From Cladorhizidae sp. MBARI D1340-BT2 (Eukaryota; Porifera; Demospongiae; Poecilosclerida; Cladorhizidae), in the NCBI GenBank assembly GCA_028752905.1, contig JAQNBH010000010.1:21437308-21501307 (forward strand): a stretch of 64,000 nt of DNA, given 5' to 3'. The number at the start of each line of letters is the position of its first letter. Positions within the stretch are counted from its first letter, which is position 1. Below, piece by piece: positions 20,448 to 31,962 of the stretch. Below the pieces are notes generated by a model, which did not search any database, was not told where the DNA came from, and was given only the letters and a program-made list of their open reading frames with translations. Made by a program: the position numbers and the translations under genes.

Positions 20448-22679
20448 GGATAGTGCAAGAGGGAAATATATACAGCACAAATCGCGGAAACTCCAAAAAT
20501 ATATACAGTTTATTAAGCAACCTTAAAAAAAAATATATATATAGACAAAATTACTGAAATAATAAGCTAGCACATTGAATTCTGCATGGATGTTGTTCTA
20601 TGTAAAGTTTGCAATATTATTATCCATTCCATAATTAATGTGTATTAATGCTAGTGCACTGAGTCTTTCCTCACTCTGTGTGGATCTCAAGTAGTTGTTT
20701 AAACGTCGAAGTGCGGAAGCAGGTCATTCACAAGTACAGGAACTGAGTGGGAGTGTAGAAAAAAGCTTCAAAAGGGTATAAACATTTGGAAGGGTTTTGG
20801 GACAGCAGAGTTTAAGCGATTCACTCAGAGTTTGAGGACGCTCATCTGGTAAAATTTGTAGCCACCTTAACTTCCAGCGATGTAACTCTTCATCAAGTGT
20901 ACTCATATTTAGTAGATCTTCAGAATAGAAAGTAACAGCAGGTTCAATATTAACAAAGGACGAAGTAGTGATATGGCTTGGCAAGAGGTATAGCAATGAA
21001 ATTACTTGGTTTTGGTATGTTTGATAAATCTTGATGTAAAATAATGTGATCAAGAAAAGGATTGACCAGGTCAGCCCACTTAAAGTAATCCTCAACTGTA
21101 TTAGTTTGTGTATTCAGACGATGCTGCTGTCGCTGAGTTGTGTGTAGCATCGAAATAGTTATATTGGACTGAACTGCCAATCTAGAACTATGCCAAAGTA
21201 TACGCTGTGAAAAATTATCAACATCTGCTCTCTCTCTTTTCAATTCATTGCAACAGTCTTGTACTATTGTCACTCCAGAGATAAGGTCTTGGCACTTTCC
21301 TTGTAATTTAACAATAGCTTCTTTAATATAAAGAGAGACCTAAAGAGAGTGACTAGGGAATACAAAAATGCAAAGAACTCCAACGTTTTCATGTATGCAA
21401 GTCAAGAGCATTTTTCTTATCATCAGCAGTCCAACCATTATTAAAGTTCAGAAATTCAATATTTCTATAGAGAACTATCTCACACATTTCAATTAGAAAA
21501 GGATGATATAGACAGAAATGCTCCCAGCCATTGATTTTCTCTATCCATCGAGTAATGCAAACGTTGATTATTGAAGACTGCTTTGCACCAATCTGAGACC
21601 TCTTCTGAATGATTGCTTTAAGGAGGCCCTCTCTTTTAGCTGAATACTTAATCCATAATGTGAAACCTTTTATCTGATCTACACAGTTCCTTATAGGCGG
21701 AACAGAACAGGAACTTAAGATAGCCAGATTAATGGAATGACTTGCACAATGGGCGTAGAATGCCTTGGGCTGCTTCTCTCGAAGTAATGCCTGCACACCA
21801 GCTATCTCTCCATTTTTGAGGCCCCATCATACCCTTGCCCTCGCAATTCACTCAGTGATAAGCCAAGCCCCTCCAAGGTCTGTATAATGGCATTTGCTAT
21901 ATATATCAGCTGCTCGGACCCTCTCAAGTTTTACAAATGAAACAAACTCTTCTCGAATGTCACCATGGCCATCAACTAAATGAAGGCATATGGACAAATA
22001 CTCTACATTGTGACATGAAACCTAATCAGCTAGAACGGAAAAATATTTTGCTTCTTTTATATCTCAGATATTGTTTTGGCAAGATTCATATCATAGCCTA
22101 TAATTCATTTTGAGTCCTTGGTGATAAGTGTGTTGCATTCTTTGCCTTGGTACAGTAAAGATGCTCATATAAAATACTGTCTGTCTCAGCAAAATATTTT
22201 AGCAGTGCTAAAAAGTTGCAGGATTCTTTGATGATGCAACATCCTCTAACTTTCCATGAAATGCAATACCATGTTTGCCTAAGAAAACAATTGCTTGCCT
22301 TATTTTCTTTAGAACAGCAGTGCTTGTCAGTACATCTACTTCTGATGCTGGATTTTGAATTGTACATTTGAATGCATCTGCTTGCTGCAAACAGTCACAA
22401 TGGTATTGAAGCTTCGCATGATTACTCAAAGTGCAACTCATCTTGATCCAGTTAGAAAAAGGCTTAATTACCAGATAACTTTTATCTTTACGTTGGCTAG
22501 ATGGAAGAAACAGAGCACAAGGCGCACAAAAGACACCATCTACCTTAGAATTATAGACTAGCCAAGGATATTTACTGAGCCACGATACATTAAACTTTTG
22601 GTGATAGCCATGTGATAAGGTGCCAGGAAGGACACTAGGCAATGGTACACATCGTGGTGACATAAGAAAGAGTATCTAT
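20377..22679 (-). mobile_element. hAT element (DUF4371/ZMYM type), minus copy
   Basis: The 3' terminus near 20377 (ACTTTTGAAAAGGAGGGTTA) matches the terminus of the copy ending at 39339. The left subterminal sequence, including GCCATGGTGAGGATAGTGCA, is shared between both copies in opposite orientation. The 5' part is lost where the ZBED5-like hAT terminus begins at 22682: alignment to the 36.7 kb copy stops within a few bases of that point. Confidence 0.75.
20598..22663 (-). pseudogene. hAT transposase, DUF4371 type (broken)
   Basis: Minus-strand segments in order: 22663-22208 (TTF-type finger region with WLSKYPWLVYNSKVDGVFCA and CAPCALF, then KLEDVASSKNPATF), 22095-21800 in several frames, 21796-21389 (QPKAFYAHCASHSINLAILS, VPPIRNCVDQIKGF), 21273-20950, and the dimerisation domain about 20730-20598 (ASALRRLNNYLRST). 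The catalytic GQGYDGAS block is readable near 21830 in a shifted frame. It is closely similar to the plus-strand copy at 36.7-39.1 kb, which allows the breaks to be seen; several frame shifts are private to each copy, so both are inactive. Confidence 0.8.
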
Positions 22680-22681
22680 CG

Positions 22682-24090
22682 CAGTGGTTCCCAAACTTTT
22701 CAAGGCTATTACCACTTTTCCATAAAGCAAACCTTCCATTACCCACCCACCCCTTATCCGTCACTGCCCCAAATAATATGTATGCCAGATATCATGTTTT
22801 AATACAGGAATCACGACTACATATTAATGTGAAGGTTGAGCCTGTTTTTTAGAGACAAGCTTGGAAATTTGAGGGACAGTTGTACTCAGGGCACAGCGCA
22901 GGTCATCCTCAGCATCAAGCCTGTTCATTGCTTTAGATTTTATGACTAGAAGGGCCAAGAAAGCACTCTCACAGAGGTATGTGGATGAGAATGGAACAAG
23001 AACTCTGAGAGCAAAGCCACTGGTTTTCGGGTATGTTGGCACCATCTTGGCCCAGAAGTCAGAGAGGCTTAAAAGCTGGAACTCCTCCTTAGCTGCACTG
23101 TTGTTAACTAGCTCCAAGAACTCTTCTTGAATGTCGTCAGGGAGGTCATCAACAGAACTTCTGAAGGGGTTTCTTGTGAGTGTCATCTCTGTGCTCTCTG
23201 TGTTGATCCCAGGAAAGTAGTGTACAAATTCTCCTTTTAGACCTGACAGGTGTTCCTTGATGTTCTCTTTTAGCTCGTCTGTGATTGTTCCCTCCCCCAC
23301 AACCTCCATCAAGCGGTGAAATGCAGAGATATTTCCGTTGTCCAGCTTCCTTTCCCAGAGGCAAATTTTGGCCAGAAAAGCAGCGATGTGGTCAGTATTC
23401 ATGATGATGTTTGTTTTCCGACCCTGGAGTTTGAGATTCAGACTATTCAAAGCTTCAAATATTTTATGTGCCAGATAACTGAGTTGACACTTGAAGTCTG
23501 GCACTTGAATGGCGATCACACAGTCCTATCAAAGTGAATTAACATCAGATTATTAGTTATTGGATTTTCCAATCAATCTATACCTCAGCTTTCTTTCCAT
23601 CATGGCTCTCCAGGAAAGTCTCAATCTCTCCAACAAGTTCGTAGACACATGCAAGAACATTGCCTTTTGATAGCCAACGAACAGAGGTGTGGTAGAGAAG
23701 GTCCTACATAGGATGATAGGGACCAGCTTTCTCCTTGTAAGTATATTTACCCGATGTTGTGCATCCATATTTTGGCACAGTTGGCGGAAGAGTCTTGTTT
23801 TGAGTGCACTTCCCTTGATGTAATTCACGATCTAAATTAGTAGAGAAGAAAGTGTTACTTGTGCAAAGTGTTGAAGGAAATTTTAGCATGCTCAACACTC
23901 ATCAGCATTTAACAAGGGACAACTATCATTTATATACTTGGATGACTGCCCCCAAAGTCTGTTTGAGAGTTGTGGGGAGGGTTTTTGATGCCAGTGCTTC
24001 ACGGTGGATGAGGCAGTGTGTTGTTATTACACCAGGGTTCTTCTTTTTAACCAGAGTTATGAATCCTGTGATTGAAATTTTAATCATTAT
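22682..24090 (-). mobile_element. ZBED5/Charlie-like hAT element, 5' truncated
   Basis: The left end is CAGTGGTTCCCAAACTTTTC at 22682, the classic Charlie/hAT terminus. The transposase is on the minus strand. No matching right terminus (GGGAACCACTG) is found before 24150, where the Tigger sequence starts, so the 5' end is missing. Confidence 0.75.
22824..24090 (-). pseudogene. ZBED5-like hAT transposase
   Basis: The 231-codon open segment 23519-22824 holds the C-terminal half: KIFEALNSLNLKLQGRKTNI, FLAKICLWERKLDNGNISAF, FWAKMVPTYPKTSGFALRVL and the dimerisation block PFSSTYLCESAFLALLVIKS. Upstream, 23828-23553 holds NYIKGSALKTRLFRQLCQNM and, after a frame shift, TSVRWLSKGNVLACVYEL; 24060-23936 holds KKNPGVITTHCLIHREALAS. 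A likely intron (donor at about 23935, acceptor CTAATTTAG near 23834) lies between the latter two. These blocks match the ZBED5/SCAND3-type proteins of vertebrates, which are domesticated from such hAT elements. The amino-terminal BED finger is gone. Confidence 0.75.
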
Positions 24091-24145
24091 GATATGGGTT
24101 GGCAAAATATGTACTGCCTGCATGCACTATACCAGAACGAGATCT

Positions 24146-25584
24146 CAGTGCATACGCCTACCAACTTCTCCCAAGACAATTTCTCTTTCTATTAAGACCA
24201 CTCAGGGAGCACTCCCAACTGGTCTTATTAGAGAGGTGGTCTTACTTGGGAATATCGCTCCAGGGGTCTCACAAAGCATTGCTCAATATATTTTATTGTG
24301 TAGTGTACAAGCATTCATAATATTAAACCAACTGCAAGTTCCCCAAACAAGATACTGTATTCTCATTTGGAATTATGGGTGTGTCTTGAGAAAGACATTG
24401 GTTATCATTGTACAGATATATGTATTGGACATTAGATTCATGCAGTGTCCTTAGGACACAGAAAGTCTGAGATACTGGACTGGACAGTCCGCTCCATCCT
24501 GTTCTGGATGACCATCTGCTCGATAGAATCAGCACATGCCACAAGCTTGGGTTACCTCGATGAGTGGCAAAGTCACGCAGCTTGCACACCACCTCGAACA
24601 CCTCTGACACAGTCACAGGAGTGGGCATGGGGAGATCCTCCTCATCATCTGACTCAGGCTCCTCAGGGGAGCAGTCAGCAGGGGTGGTGAGGGCGTGGTC
24701 GAGGCAGGGTCATAGTGGTCCTCACTGGTGTGCACCTTGCTGTCGATGTTGGCGTAGCACTCCAGTGTCACACCCTCCGGCAGCTGTGCATTGATAACCG
24801 TATCCTCAGCAGAGATGGTAAGCTCCTCGACCTCAGCAGCAGGGACAGTGGTGGTAATGAAGGCACACTTCTTAAAGCACTTCTTGATGGTGGACAAGTG
24901 GAGGTCACCCCAGGCCTTGTTGAGCCAGCGGATCGCCATCAGAAGGTCCACCTTCTTGACAAGCGAGCTAATTTGCTCAGTGCAACCACTATAAGCATTC
25001 ACAGCGTCGTCCATGAGCCGGAGAATGTAGTGGATCATCTGCTTCCGGTAGACCAGCTTCATGGCCTGGATGATGCCAGCATCCATAGGCTGAAGCTTGG
25101 AGGTGGTGTTGGCGGGCAGGAAGACCAACTTGAGGTTTCTGAGGTTGATATCTGAGTGCGCTGAGCAGTTGTCAATGAAGATGATGATCTTCCGGCCCTT
25201 GGCAAGCATCTTATTGTTGGTGCGCTTGAGCCACTGCTCCCAGATGGGAGCGCTCATCGCACACCTTGACCTGTGCCTCATACTCGATGCCGAGGTCCCT
25301 CTTTGGATCAATGCAGATGTAAATATGTACCAGTTCCTGATCTTTCACAGTTAATGGCAGGTAGATCTTTAAAATAAAATTAAAAAATCACTGTATTCTT
25401 GGGTGCTTGGTCTTATTTGGGAGGATATTGACCCAGCCAAGTAGTCTTATAAGAGAGGTGGACTTATCTTAGAGGGTCTTACTTGGGAGGGGCAAAATAA
25501 AGCCAGCCAACCGGGAGCAAGCAAAAGTGGTCTTATAATGGAGGTGGTCTTACTTGGGAGGATCTTAATACGGAGGGACCACTG
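24146..25584 (-). mobile_element. Tigger/pogo-like transposon
   Basis: The right end is a terminus reading CAGTGGTCCCTCCGTATTAA on the minus strand, followed outside by TA (25585-25586). Subterminal repeats of GGTCTTACTTGGGAGG occur three times in 25400-25570 and a related GGTCTTACTTGGGAA at 24238. The left end is degraded; CAGTGCATACGCC at 24146 is the best candidate. Short for a Tigger, consistent with loss of the N-terminal coding part. Confidence 0.65.
24438..25311 (-). pseudogene. Tigger-type DDE transposase, C-terminal part
   Basis: The 232-codon segment 25311-24613 contains GRKIIIFIDNCSAHSDINLR (second catalytic D) and LKLVFLPANTTSKLQPMDAG (third D), then YRKQMIHYILRLMDD and DLLMAIRWLNKAWGDLHLST, all typical of the DDE_1 endonuclease of Tigger/pogo. 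It continues after frame shifts with VTVSEVFEVVCKLRDFATHR (about 24590) and ADSIEQMVIQNRMERTVQ (about 24510), ending at a stop at 24438-24440. The helix-turn-helix DNA-binding half and the first D are missing. Confidence 0.8.
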
Positions 25585-25608
25585 TATTGCGTGAGTACGC
25601 CGCGCCCC

Positions 25609-26560
25609 AAGACCGTGTGCAAATTATTGGTTCCGGTGTCGTGCCAAATCCTTCCCTAGCCAAATTTGTCCTCTTTTACTTACTGCGCATGCGCAGATAC
25701 GGGTTTTCTCCTGCCGTTAGTTTGACAGCGTGCTTGCCAAATTTATCCTCCTGGATTTCTCCTAGCGTGCGTTACTCAACATGTTGATTGCTCCTAGCTA
25801 TATATCTAGCTACCTGTGTATCAATTTTTTTGACAGTGTTGATTGCTTAGCTACCTGTGTATCAACTTTTGGCTGCATTTGCAGATGGAGCGAACAGAGA
25901 AACTGTGGAGTACATTTAAGGAAGGTGGAGCATTACATCAAGCATGGCACCTATAGTAGTGAATATTCTCCTTTTACACCCACCCATCAAGGGTGCAGAC
26001 ATAGGCCCTCCTTCAATCATCCAATCGTTATACTTCTCGCTTATGCACAGGACACACATGCAATTTTGGTCTAGAAGGCTCCAGAATTGATATCTGAGAG
26101 TGTAAAATTTCCTGGGGGAGCATACCACCAGATCCCCCTAGATATACATAAAAGAATTGCTAATATCATTAGCTACTAATTTTAGTTTAGATACCCAATG
26201 GTAAGGAGTTAAGGAGTAGGTTCTATAATAATTCCATCAGTAGACCTGAATTAATCTTATACTCTGACAAAGTTTATAAAAAATTTTTTTTGAAATATCT
26301 AAATTTTTACATTGTAGATTTACCCTGCAGAAATATGCTGGAATTGAAATGATGCTCAATAAATCATTAAGTGCAAAGGGGAAATATGACATGGGGAAGA
26401 ATTTAGCAGGCGGGAAGAATTTAGCTTGAGAACATGCCATATTATTCCCACTACGCTCGAATCCGTGTTGATGCATGCGCTGTAGGTCAAAGAGGACAAA
26501 TTTGGCAACGGGAAGAATTTGGCATGACACCGGTGGGTAATGACAACAACTGAGTTGCTG
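25609..26560. repeat. Imperfect inverted-repeat unit
   Basis: 25640-25720 and 26465-26545 match in reverse complement: CCGGTGTCGTGCCAAATC against CCGGTGTCATGCCAAATT, GCCAAATTTGTCCTCTTT against the same string, and GCGCATGC. Further CTAAATTCTTCCCG-like copies lie at 26395-26430. This looks like a non-autonomous foldback element of about 0.95 kb; its ends are unclear. Confidence 0.45.
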
Positions 26561-26659
26561 TAGTAACCGCCCATTATTATGCTGGAGCTAGCGCCCACCC
26601 CCCAGAGGCGAGTGGTTGAGTGCCCATGGGCGCTGAGTACGTATTCTACGGTACTCATA

Positions 26660-27780
26660 TTTGTCCCAACGTTTTCCTTCGAGTTATATATAATTATAGA
26701 TGAGCAGTAGAGACCTGTTAGATAAAGAGAGAAGTGTTTTAACTTCCAAGATTACAATATTATGTTCTACCTTTCAGAAGAGCAGCGACAACGAGGTAAG
26801 CTAAGACCAAATCGATATTGCGCCGTGGCAGAATTTTTTCCTTCCATATCTAGTAATTAAAAGTTACCGCGCAACCAAATCCAGTGATGTAATAATAACT
26901 GTGGTGTGTTTTGACCAGTGCCCGCTTGAAAAACCAATGCAGAGGGACCAAACCAAACAAATCAGATGGTGCGCACGACATACCACAGTAAAATGATAAA
27001 ACAATATCTAGCCATACATATGGCATGCATTATTAAGAAATTCAGTGCAGTGATGGTGGAATAGCATAAACAACACTGTAACAGATGTCCATATATATTA
27101 TCTGGGTTTCCTATTCCTAGAAGTATATGGTACATCAATTATTATTATGATGTGATGAAATAGGGTGCCCAAAATAGGAGATCCCCTCTTTTATGTAGCA
27201 TAGTAGGCCATGATATCCATACTAATTTACAGGCAGTCATAACAGGCACTTCATGATCAAAACGTTGACGAGAATATTTATTTTAAGAACTCAAGAGAAT
27301 TGCTGCAATTGTCTGTTTACCGAAAGATTTGCCGAGCTTCTGGCTAATGGATGTTCGCAGAATAGTTACTGTCAATCATGTGCCAACCAGTGCATATCAT
27401 AAGGCTTCATAATCCTTAATTCTGACATTTCAAGTACACACTGGATCACTTTTGAGTGGCAAATACGAGATGAACCAGTAATAATGTGTATTCCCAAATT
27501 CAAGAAAGGCTCTGGAGTTTGCCAGATTCTCTAATGAAATCAAGCACCTCCATTACACTGCTTTTAACCAATCTCATCGAATTAATCGTACACTAAGCCA
27601 GAGTTACTTGATGTGCACTATATATTCACAAATCAAGCCCACATGAAACTCTTCATGCCATGACCATGAGGAAGTTTGTTTTTCTAGTGTCATGTCTGTT
27701 TAGGTTTCAGAGATATAATATAAGGACTTGGACGTAGGTGTTACCTATTGAGACCAAACTTACAGGTGTCTGAGTGACTT
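26660..27780. other. No supported gene
   Basis: AT-rich sequence without a long frame. A small segment flanked by TTTCAG and GTAAGC (26778-26796) has exon-like borders but is too short to judge. Confidence 0.35.
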
Positions 27781-28325
27781 TACTTGGATCATGTAGTGGG
27801 AAGAAACCAGGACAGACCAGAAGAAGCCAAGATTGGGGCCATCCGAGATTTCGTTCGACCATGAAAAAATAAGGACATCTGGGCATTTATAGGCCCCACA
27901 GTGTAATACAAGCGAATTATGCAACTATTGCTGCACCTTTGATAGACCTTACCAAAAAAGTATGCCCAGACAAGCTAGGATGGACATTGCAACATCAAGA
28001 TGCATTTGATAAACTCAAGCTATCCCTAGCTTCTGACCCCATCGCCCATGGACCAGACGATTATATCAAAGAATATCCTCCAGTTAGATGCCTCAGACAT
28101 GGGGATTGAGCCAGGCAAGTGAAGAGAATGGTGACCGACCTATAGCAATTTATTCGAGGAAGTTGAAAATGAAAGAACGAAAGTATGCAACAGTGGAGAA
28201 GGAATGTCTGGCCATGGTGGATGGAATCAAACACTTTTAGTGAACATAACAGTAGTGCCTTTTCAGGTGATAACTGATCACAGCTCTTTACACTACCTCA
28301 TGACCATGAAGGACGTGTGGGGAGG
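27781..28325 (+). pseudogene. Older gypsy element, end of RT and RNase H, left half
   Basis: Plus-strand reading in shifting frames gives YLDHVVGRNQDRPEEAKIGA, ATIAAPLIDLTKKVCPDKLG, ASDPIAHGPDDY, QLDASDMGIE (first RNase H aspartate), RPIAIYSRKLKMKERKYATV, EKECLAMVDGIKHF and VITDHSSLHYLMTMKD. This is the RT thumb-to-RNase H region of a Ty3/gypsy element with several frame shifts and stops. It stops exactly where element 2's LTR begins, and the sequence resumes at 34313. Confidence 0.8.
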
Positions 28326-28967
28326 TGTAACCAAAACTTCTTTCTGGCCAAGACGCGCTTTGCTCTTGCCAGATCCAAGTTCCCGGTCCGACGCCTGAAC
28401 CTCTTCTAACCTCCCTGGCTAGAACCTCTCTTCAGACCTAACAACAAACACAGCAACCTTTGCCGTGTCGCTGATTAGCAAGAGTCTAGTGCTAATATAT
28501 CCCAAGGATAACGAATCAATCAAGTGCTCTTACTCAATAACAATTCATACTCAATAAAGACAACTCTCACTTTTTAACGCCCTCTCTCTATAGTATACAA
28601 AGTTCAGTCCTTTTATAATTACGAGCTACTTGTTCAGTTTGACGTCACTTGTCTCCAAGGTGACTTCGTGGCAACCTATCAAGAGCTTGCTCCCGAATCC
28701 TCGCAAGAGTTTCGTCATCTGTGTTCTCCTCCCGAGGTCGAACTCGCGATCATTGATATCTTCCCACATTCTCTGCATTGGTGTGGTTTGCCACGTTCTC
28801 TGCATCCATGTGGTTTGCCACGTTCTCTGCATCCGTGAGGTTTGCCACGTTCTCTGCATCCATGTGGTTTGCCACGTTCTCTGCATTGGTGTGGTTTGCC
28901 ACGTTCTCCCCATTCATCTTGTGGTTTGCAGGAGCCAGGAAACTACCTGTCAGAGGTTTCACTGACA
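28326..28967 (-). repeat. Element 2 3' LTR (642 bp)
   Basis: Near-identical to 33725-34312. Holds the 3' end of the pol frame (stop at 28750) and five 27-bp units at 28769-28903. Confidence 0.93.
28769..28903 (-). repeat. 27-bp coding minisatellite in the 3' LTR
   Basis: Five units of TTCTCTGCATCCATGTGGTTTGCCACG variants, in frame with pol on the minus strand, each coding a 9-residue unit close to AENVANHTN. Confidence 0.9.
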
Positions 28968-28981
28968 TTCCCTTTTCCTTT
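28968..28981 (-). promoter_or_regulatory. Element 2 polypurine tract
   Basis: Minus strand reads AAAGGAAAAGGGAA directly upstream of the 3' LTR, the standard place for plus-strand priming. It is also coding: it lies within the pol frame (RSKEKGM). Confidence 0.75.
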
Positions 28982-30186
28982 GATCGTGAGCCCTGGTCAC
29001 GAGATAATTCATCAGCATTGGCGTTTGCTGTACCAGCTCTGTGGCTTGTTTTTGAGAGAGAGAGTGTGTGTAACTTTTCTACCTCATTCAACTCGAATGG
29101 GTCGTCTATTTCCTGTTCCTCTGTCAGGAAGACTGCAGGGGCTGGTGAAGTCCAAAGCTTCATAGCATTTACGTGGAACGTCTTGTGACGCTTCCTACAG
29201 GCTCCAGTGTCTATCTGGTACGTCACTTCTGTGATTTTTTTTGTAAGTGCAAAAGGCCCCTGCCATTCATTGAGTACTTTGTTCTTTTGGGTTGGTCTAA
29301 ACACTAGAACAAAATCACCCACTTCAAAGTTTCTTTCCACTACCCTCTTATCATGGTGGAACTTCTGCTTTTTCTTTTCTCTCTCCTCATTCTCTCGAGC
29401 AATGTCTCTTACAACTTCTATGTTAGACCTCATGACCTCAATGTACTCGGTCACATCTGTCTCACACTGGTCTTCCTTCCCTTTCCAGAATCTCACAAGT
29501 TCATCTATAGGCATTCTCATGTCTCTGCCAAACAGTAACTTATAAGGGGAAAACCATGTCGTGGCATGCACACTACCACGGTAAGCCCACATGATGAAAG
29601 GCAAGCACTTATCCCACTCAACCTTGCTGCTTTGTGTCAGTTTTCGTAAAAGCCTTTTAAGGGTAGAATTAAAAAGTTCCACCATACCATCCGTTTCTGG
29701 GTGGTATGGGGAAGTCCTAATCTGGTGTACCCCCGTAGTCTCACAAAATTGTTTAACTACTTTCGACATAAAATTTGTCCCATTATCTGTTAAGAGCTCC
29801 TATGGAACTCCTACCCTGGCTATCAGATCTATTAGGAAATTCACCACAGTTTCAGCAGTGCTGTTTCTCAAGGCATAGGCTTCTGGCCACTTTGTGGTGT
29901 AATCCATGGCAACCAAGATATATTTGTTACCGGATTTAGACTTCTTCAAAGGGCCAAAAATGTCCATCGCTATGCGTTGGAAAGGCTCGGTGAAAATGGG
30001 TAAGGGATATAAAGGTGCTTTGGCTAACACAGCTGTTTTTGCTTTCTGACACACAGGACAAGACATACATAATTCTCTTACGTCTCTTGCCAGGCCAGGC
30101 CAATCCATCCTCCGACGAATCACCTCCAATGTTCTCTCTGGACCGAAGTGTCCAGCCACCATTGAGTTGTGCCCTAACTGCAACAC

Positions 30187-30800
30187 TTAGGTCCGAGCCA
30201 ACTGCGGGACAACTACCAGATCCTTCCCTTGGTCCTGGTACGGTTTCCGCTCCTATCTCATTTGGCTCGAGTAGTTCCGGATTCATGTCACTAGAATCCA
30301 TCCTTTGGTCATCTGAAGTCACTTCTGGGTCATCTTCCGCTTTACTTACAATGTCAACCGGGTCTAATGTATGTGTGACTGGCTGGTGTCGCTCTTGTTC
30401 CAGCTGTTCTCGTTCTGCAAGCTCGCTCTTTGCTTGCTCCTGGGCACGTGTCGTCACCATACATGATTTGGTTACGTCAAGGGTTGGTGGAATCGAGTCT
30501 TCCTCCCTTTGTGTTTCCTTCGGAATTTTTTTAAAATGGGGAACATCGTGTCCCATTAACATATCCACTGTGATGTGCTCTGATACTCCCACAGCCATGT
30601 CGTGGTCCTTTCCTTCCACAGTCAATGTGATCTTTGCGGCTGGGAAAAGCACTTTCCTTGAGCTCGCAGTGTGATAGGGGATCTTCCACAACAAATAATC
30701 CTTTGGGTTGATCCATCTGGGGTGCACAACCGACTTTGTACAGACTGTATCGATCAGACCAAGGACGGGACTCCCATTGACCTTGACTGATCTTGTCTAC
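30187..30800 (-). pseudogene. Element 2 aspartic protease and linker
   Basis: Minus-strand reading contains VNGSPVLGLIDTVCTKSVVH, where the active-site DTG has become DTV, then WKIPYHTASSRKVLFPAAKI and ITVDMLMGHDVPHF, matching the element 1 protease block for block. A stop codon (TAG) interrupts just before it (LPK*TRSVKV, about 30797). A long acidic linker follows. The altered glycine should inactivate the enzyme. Confidence 0.75.
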
Positions 30801-31756
30801 TTGGGCAAGTGTTCTTGTACGCGTACAAGGTTTGCTTCCTCCAGCTTGACGCGACAATCTCTCTTGATATGGCCCTTCCGTCCACATCTGAAACACTCGA
30901 TCTGTTTCCGGTCTTCGGCTTTCCAATTACTGCTTCTCTCTTCCGTAGGTCTCGACTTATTGGTATGTTGCTGGGCTGGGCTGGGACGTTCCCTTCGTTC
31001 AGGTCTCCTCGGATCTACTTCTCTTCGCTGGTTCCCAAGATACCTCGACACAGCTTCTGCAAGGTCTTCGAATGTCTCTGGTTGCAAATTCCTCATTTGG
31101 ACCTCTAACCATCTAGGTAATTTTCTCAAGGCCAGTTCATACAAGACAGCATTAAATGCTGTCTTTCCCGTCGATTCAATCCATTGAGTGAAAGATTGTC
31201 GGTACGTACTGAACCAGAGGTCGGAATTGCTGGAGTCGAAAGGATATTCGAATGTCTTCTTCCGATAAGTGTCTGCAGAGATGTGGTAAGTCGCCAGGAG
31301 GGTCCGTTTGACTACTTCATAGTTCAATTGGTCTAGAGCAGATAGGTTCTATACGGCGGTCAGACCTTGTCCTGACAATGAGCTTCTTAGGTGGGCACTC
31401 CATTGTGCTCTAGGCCACTCTCCAACCTTCGCTGTCACTTCAAATGTTTCCAGGTAAGCACCCATGTCGTCCACCTTTTCGACAAACTTCTGCATGGTCA
31501 GCCTGGGAGGGGGAACTACTACTGGGGCAGGTATAGGGGGTCTGGTGGCTTCAGTCAGCGCTTGGATCCATCTATCCTGTTGTTCAGCTGCATGCCTCCG
31601 GTCCTCCTGCCTTTGCTCTTCCACCCTCTCAGCTTTGGTCCATTCCATCTCCACCCAACGATCCATGAATCTGTCCAGTTTCCCTTGTTCTTGACGTTCG
31701 GGGGTCTCTAGTGTATCATCGCTCCGCAACTGGCGGTCTTCTCCCGGTCGAGACAT
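30801..31756 (-). pseudogene. Element 2 gag
   Basis: The likely start is MSRPGEDRQL at 31756. Segment 1 (to 31349) has a charged coiled-coil-like region (DRFMDRWVEMEWTKAERVEE), a proline linker and MQKFVEKVDDMGAYLETFEV. Segment 2 (31327-30797) has HISADTYRKKTFEYPFDSSN, ALRKLPRWLEVQMRNLQPET and a CCHC zinc knuckle CFRCGRKGHIKRDC with all four ligands. One frame change near 31340 separates the two. Capsid protein of the particle. Confidence 0.8.
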
Positions 31757-31962
31757 CTCCAACAGACACACAATAAGAGTCGTTGACAGCAAAATGCCAA
31801 CTAATAATAAATAAAACTTAAATATGCAAACAAAACAACGACAAGCCTAACTGGTCAGAGTTGGTTTTCAGGTCCCGTAAGCACAATGCTCGAACCGTTC
31901 TCCGTATACTGAGATAGCTACTCGGCTAAGGACCTACAACTAGATCCTGACCTATCCGAAAT

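Larger units (their letters stand above)
28750..30186 (-). pseudogene. Element 2 integrase with RNase H remnant and repeat tail
   Basis: The HHCC finger at 30186-30050 (HNSMVAGH, then CMSCPVC) is followed by the core: RIAMDIFGPLKKSKSGNKYI (first D), ELLTDNGTNFMSKVV (second D) and YHPETDGMVELFNSTLKRLL (E). One in-frame TAG sits just before ELLTDNG (about 29801), which splits an otherwise continuous frame. The C-terminal domain NEWQGPFALTKKITEVTYQI follows, then NEVEKLHTLSL, and directly SHRAGTANANADELSR, which belongs to the end of RNase H. The frame then crosses the polypurine tract into the LTR and ends in the ENVANHT repeats. Confidence 0.85.

Noticed and set aside
27781..28325. The plus-strand RNase H as an inverted piece of element 2's missing RT/RNase H
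   Set aside because: Its continuation is found beyond the right LTR at 34313, so it belongs to the older target element.
28769..28903. Regular 27-bp repeats as a possible CRISPR array
   Set aside because: The units are contiguous with no spacers, sit in an LTR, and code in frame with pol; the genome is eukaryotic.
28630..31711. Plus-strand frames opposite element 2 (for example 28778-29188 and 30015-30674)
   Set aside because: Antisense shadows of gag, protease and integrase, which have clear motifs on the minus strand.
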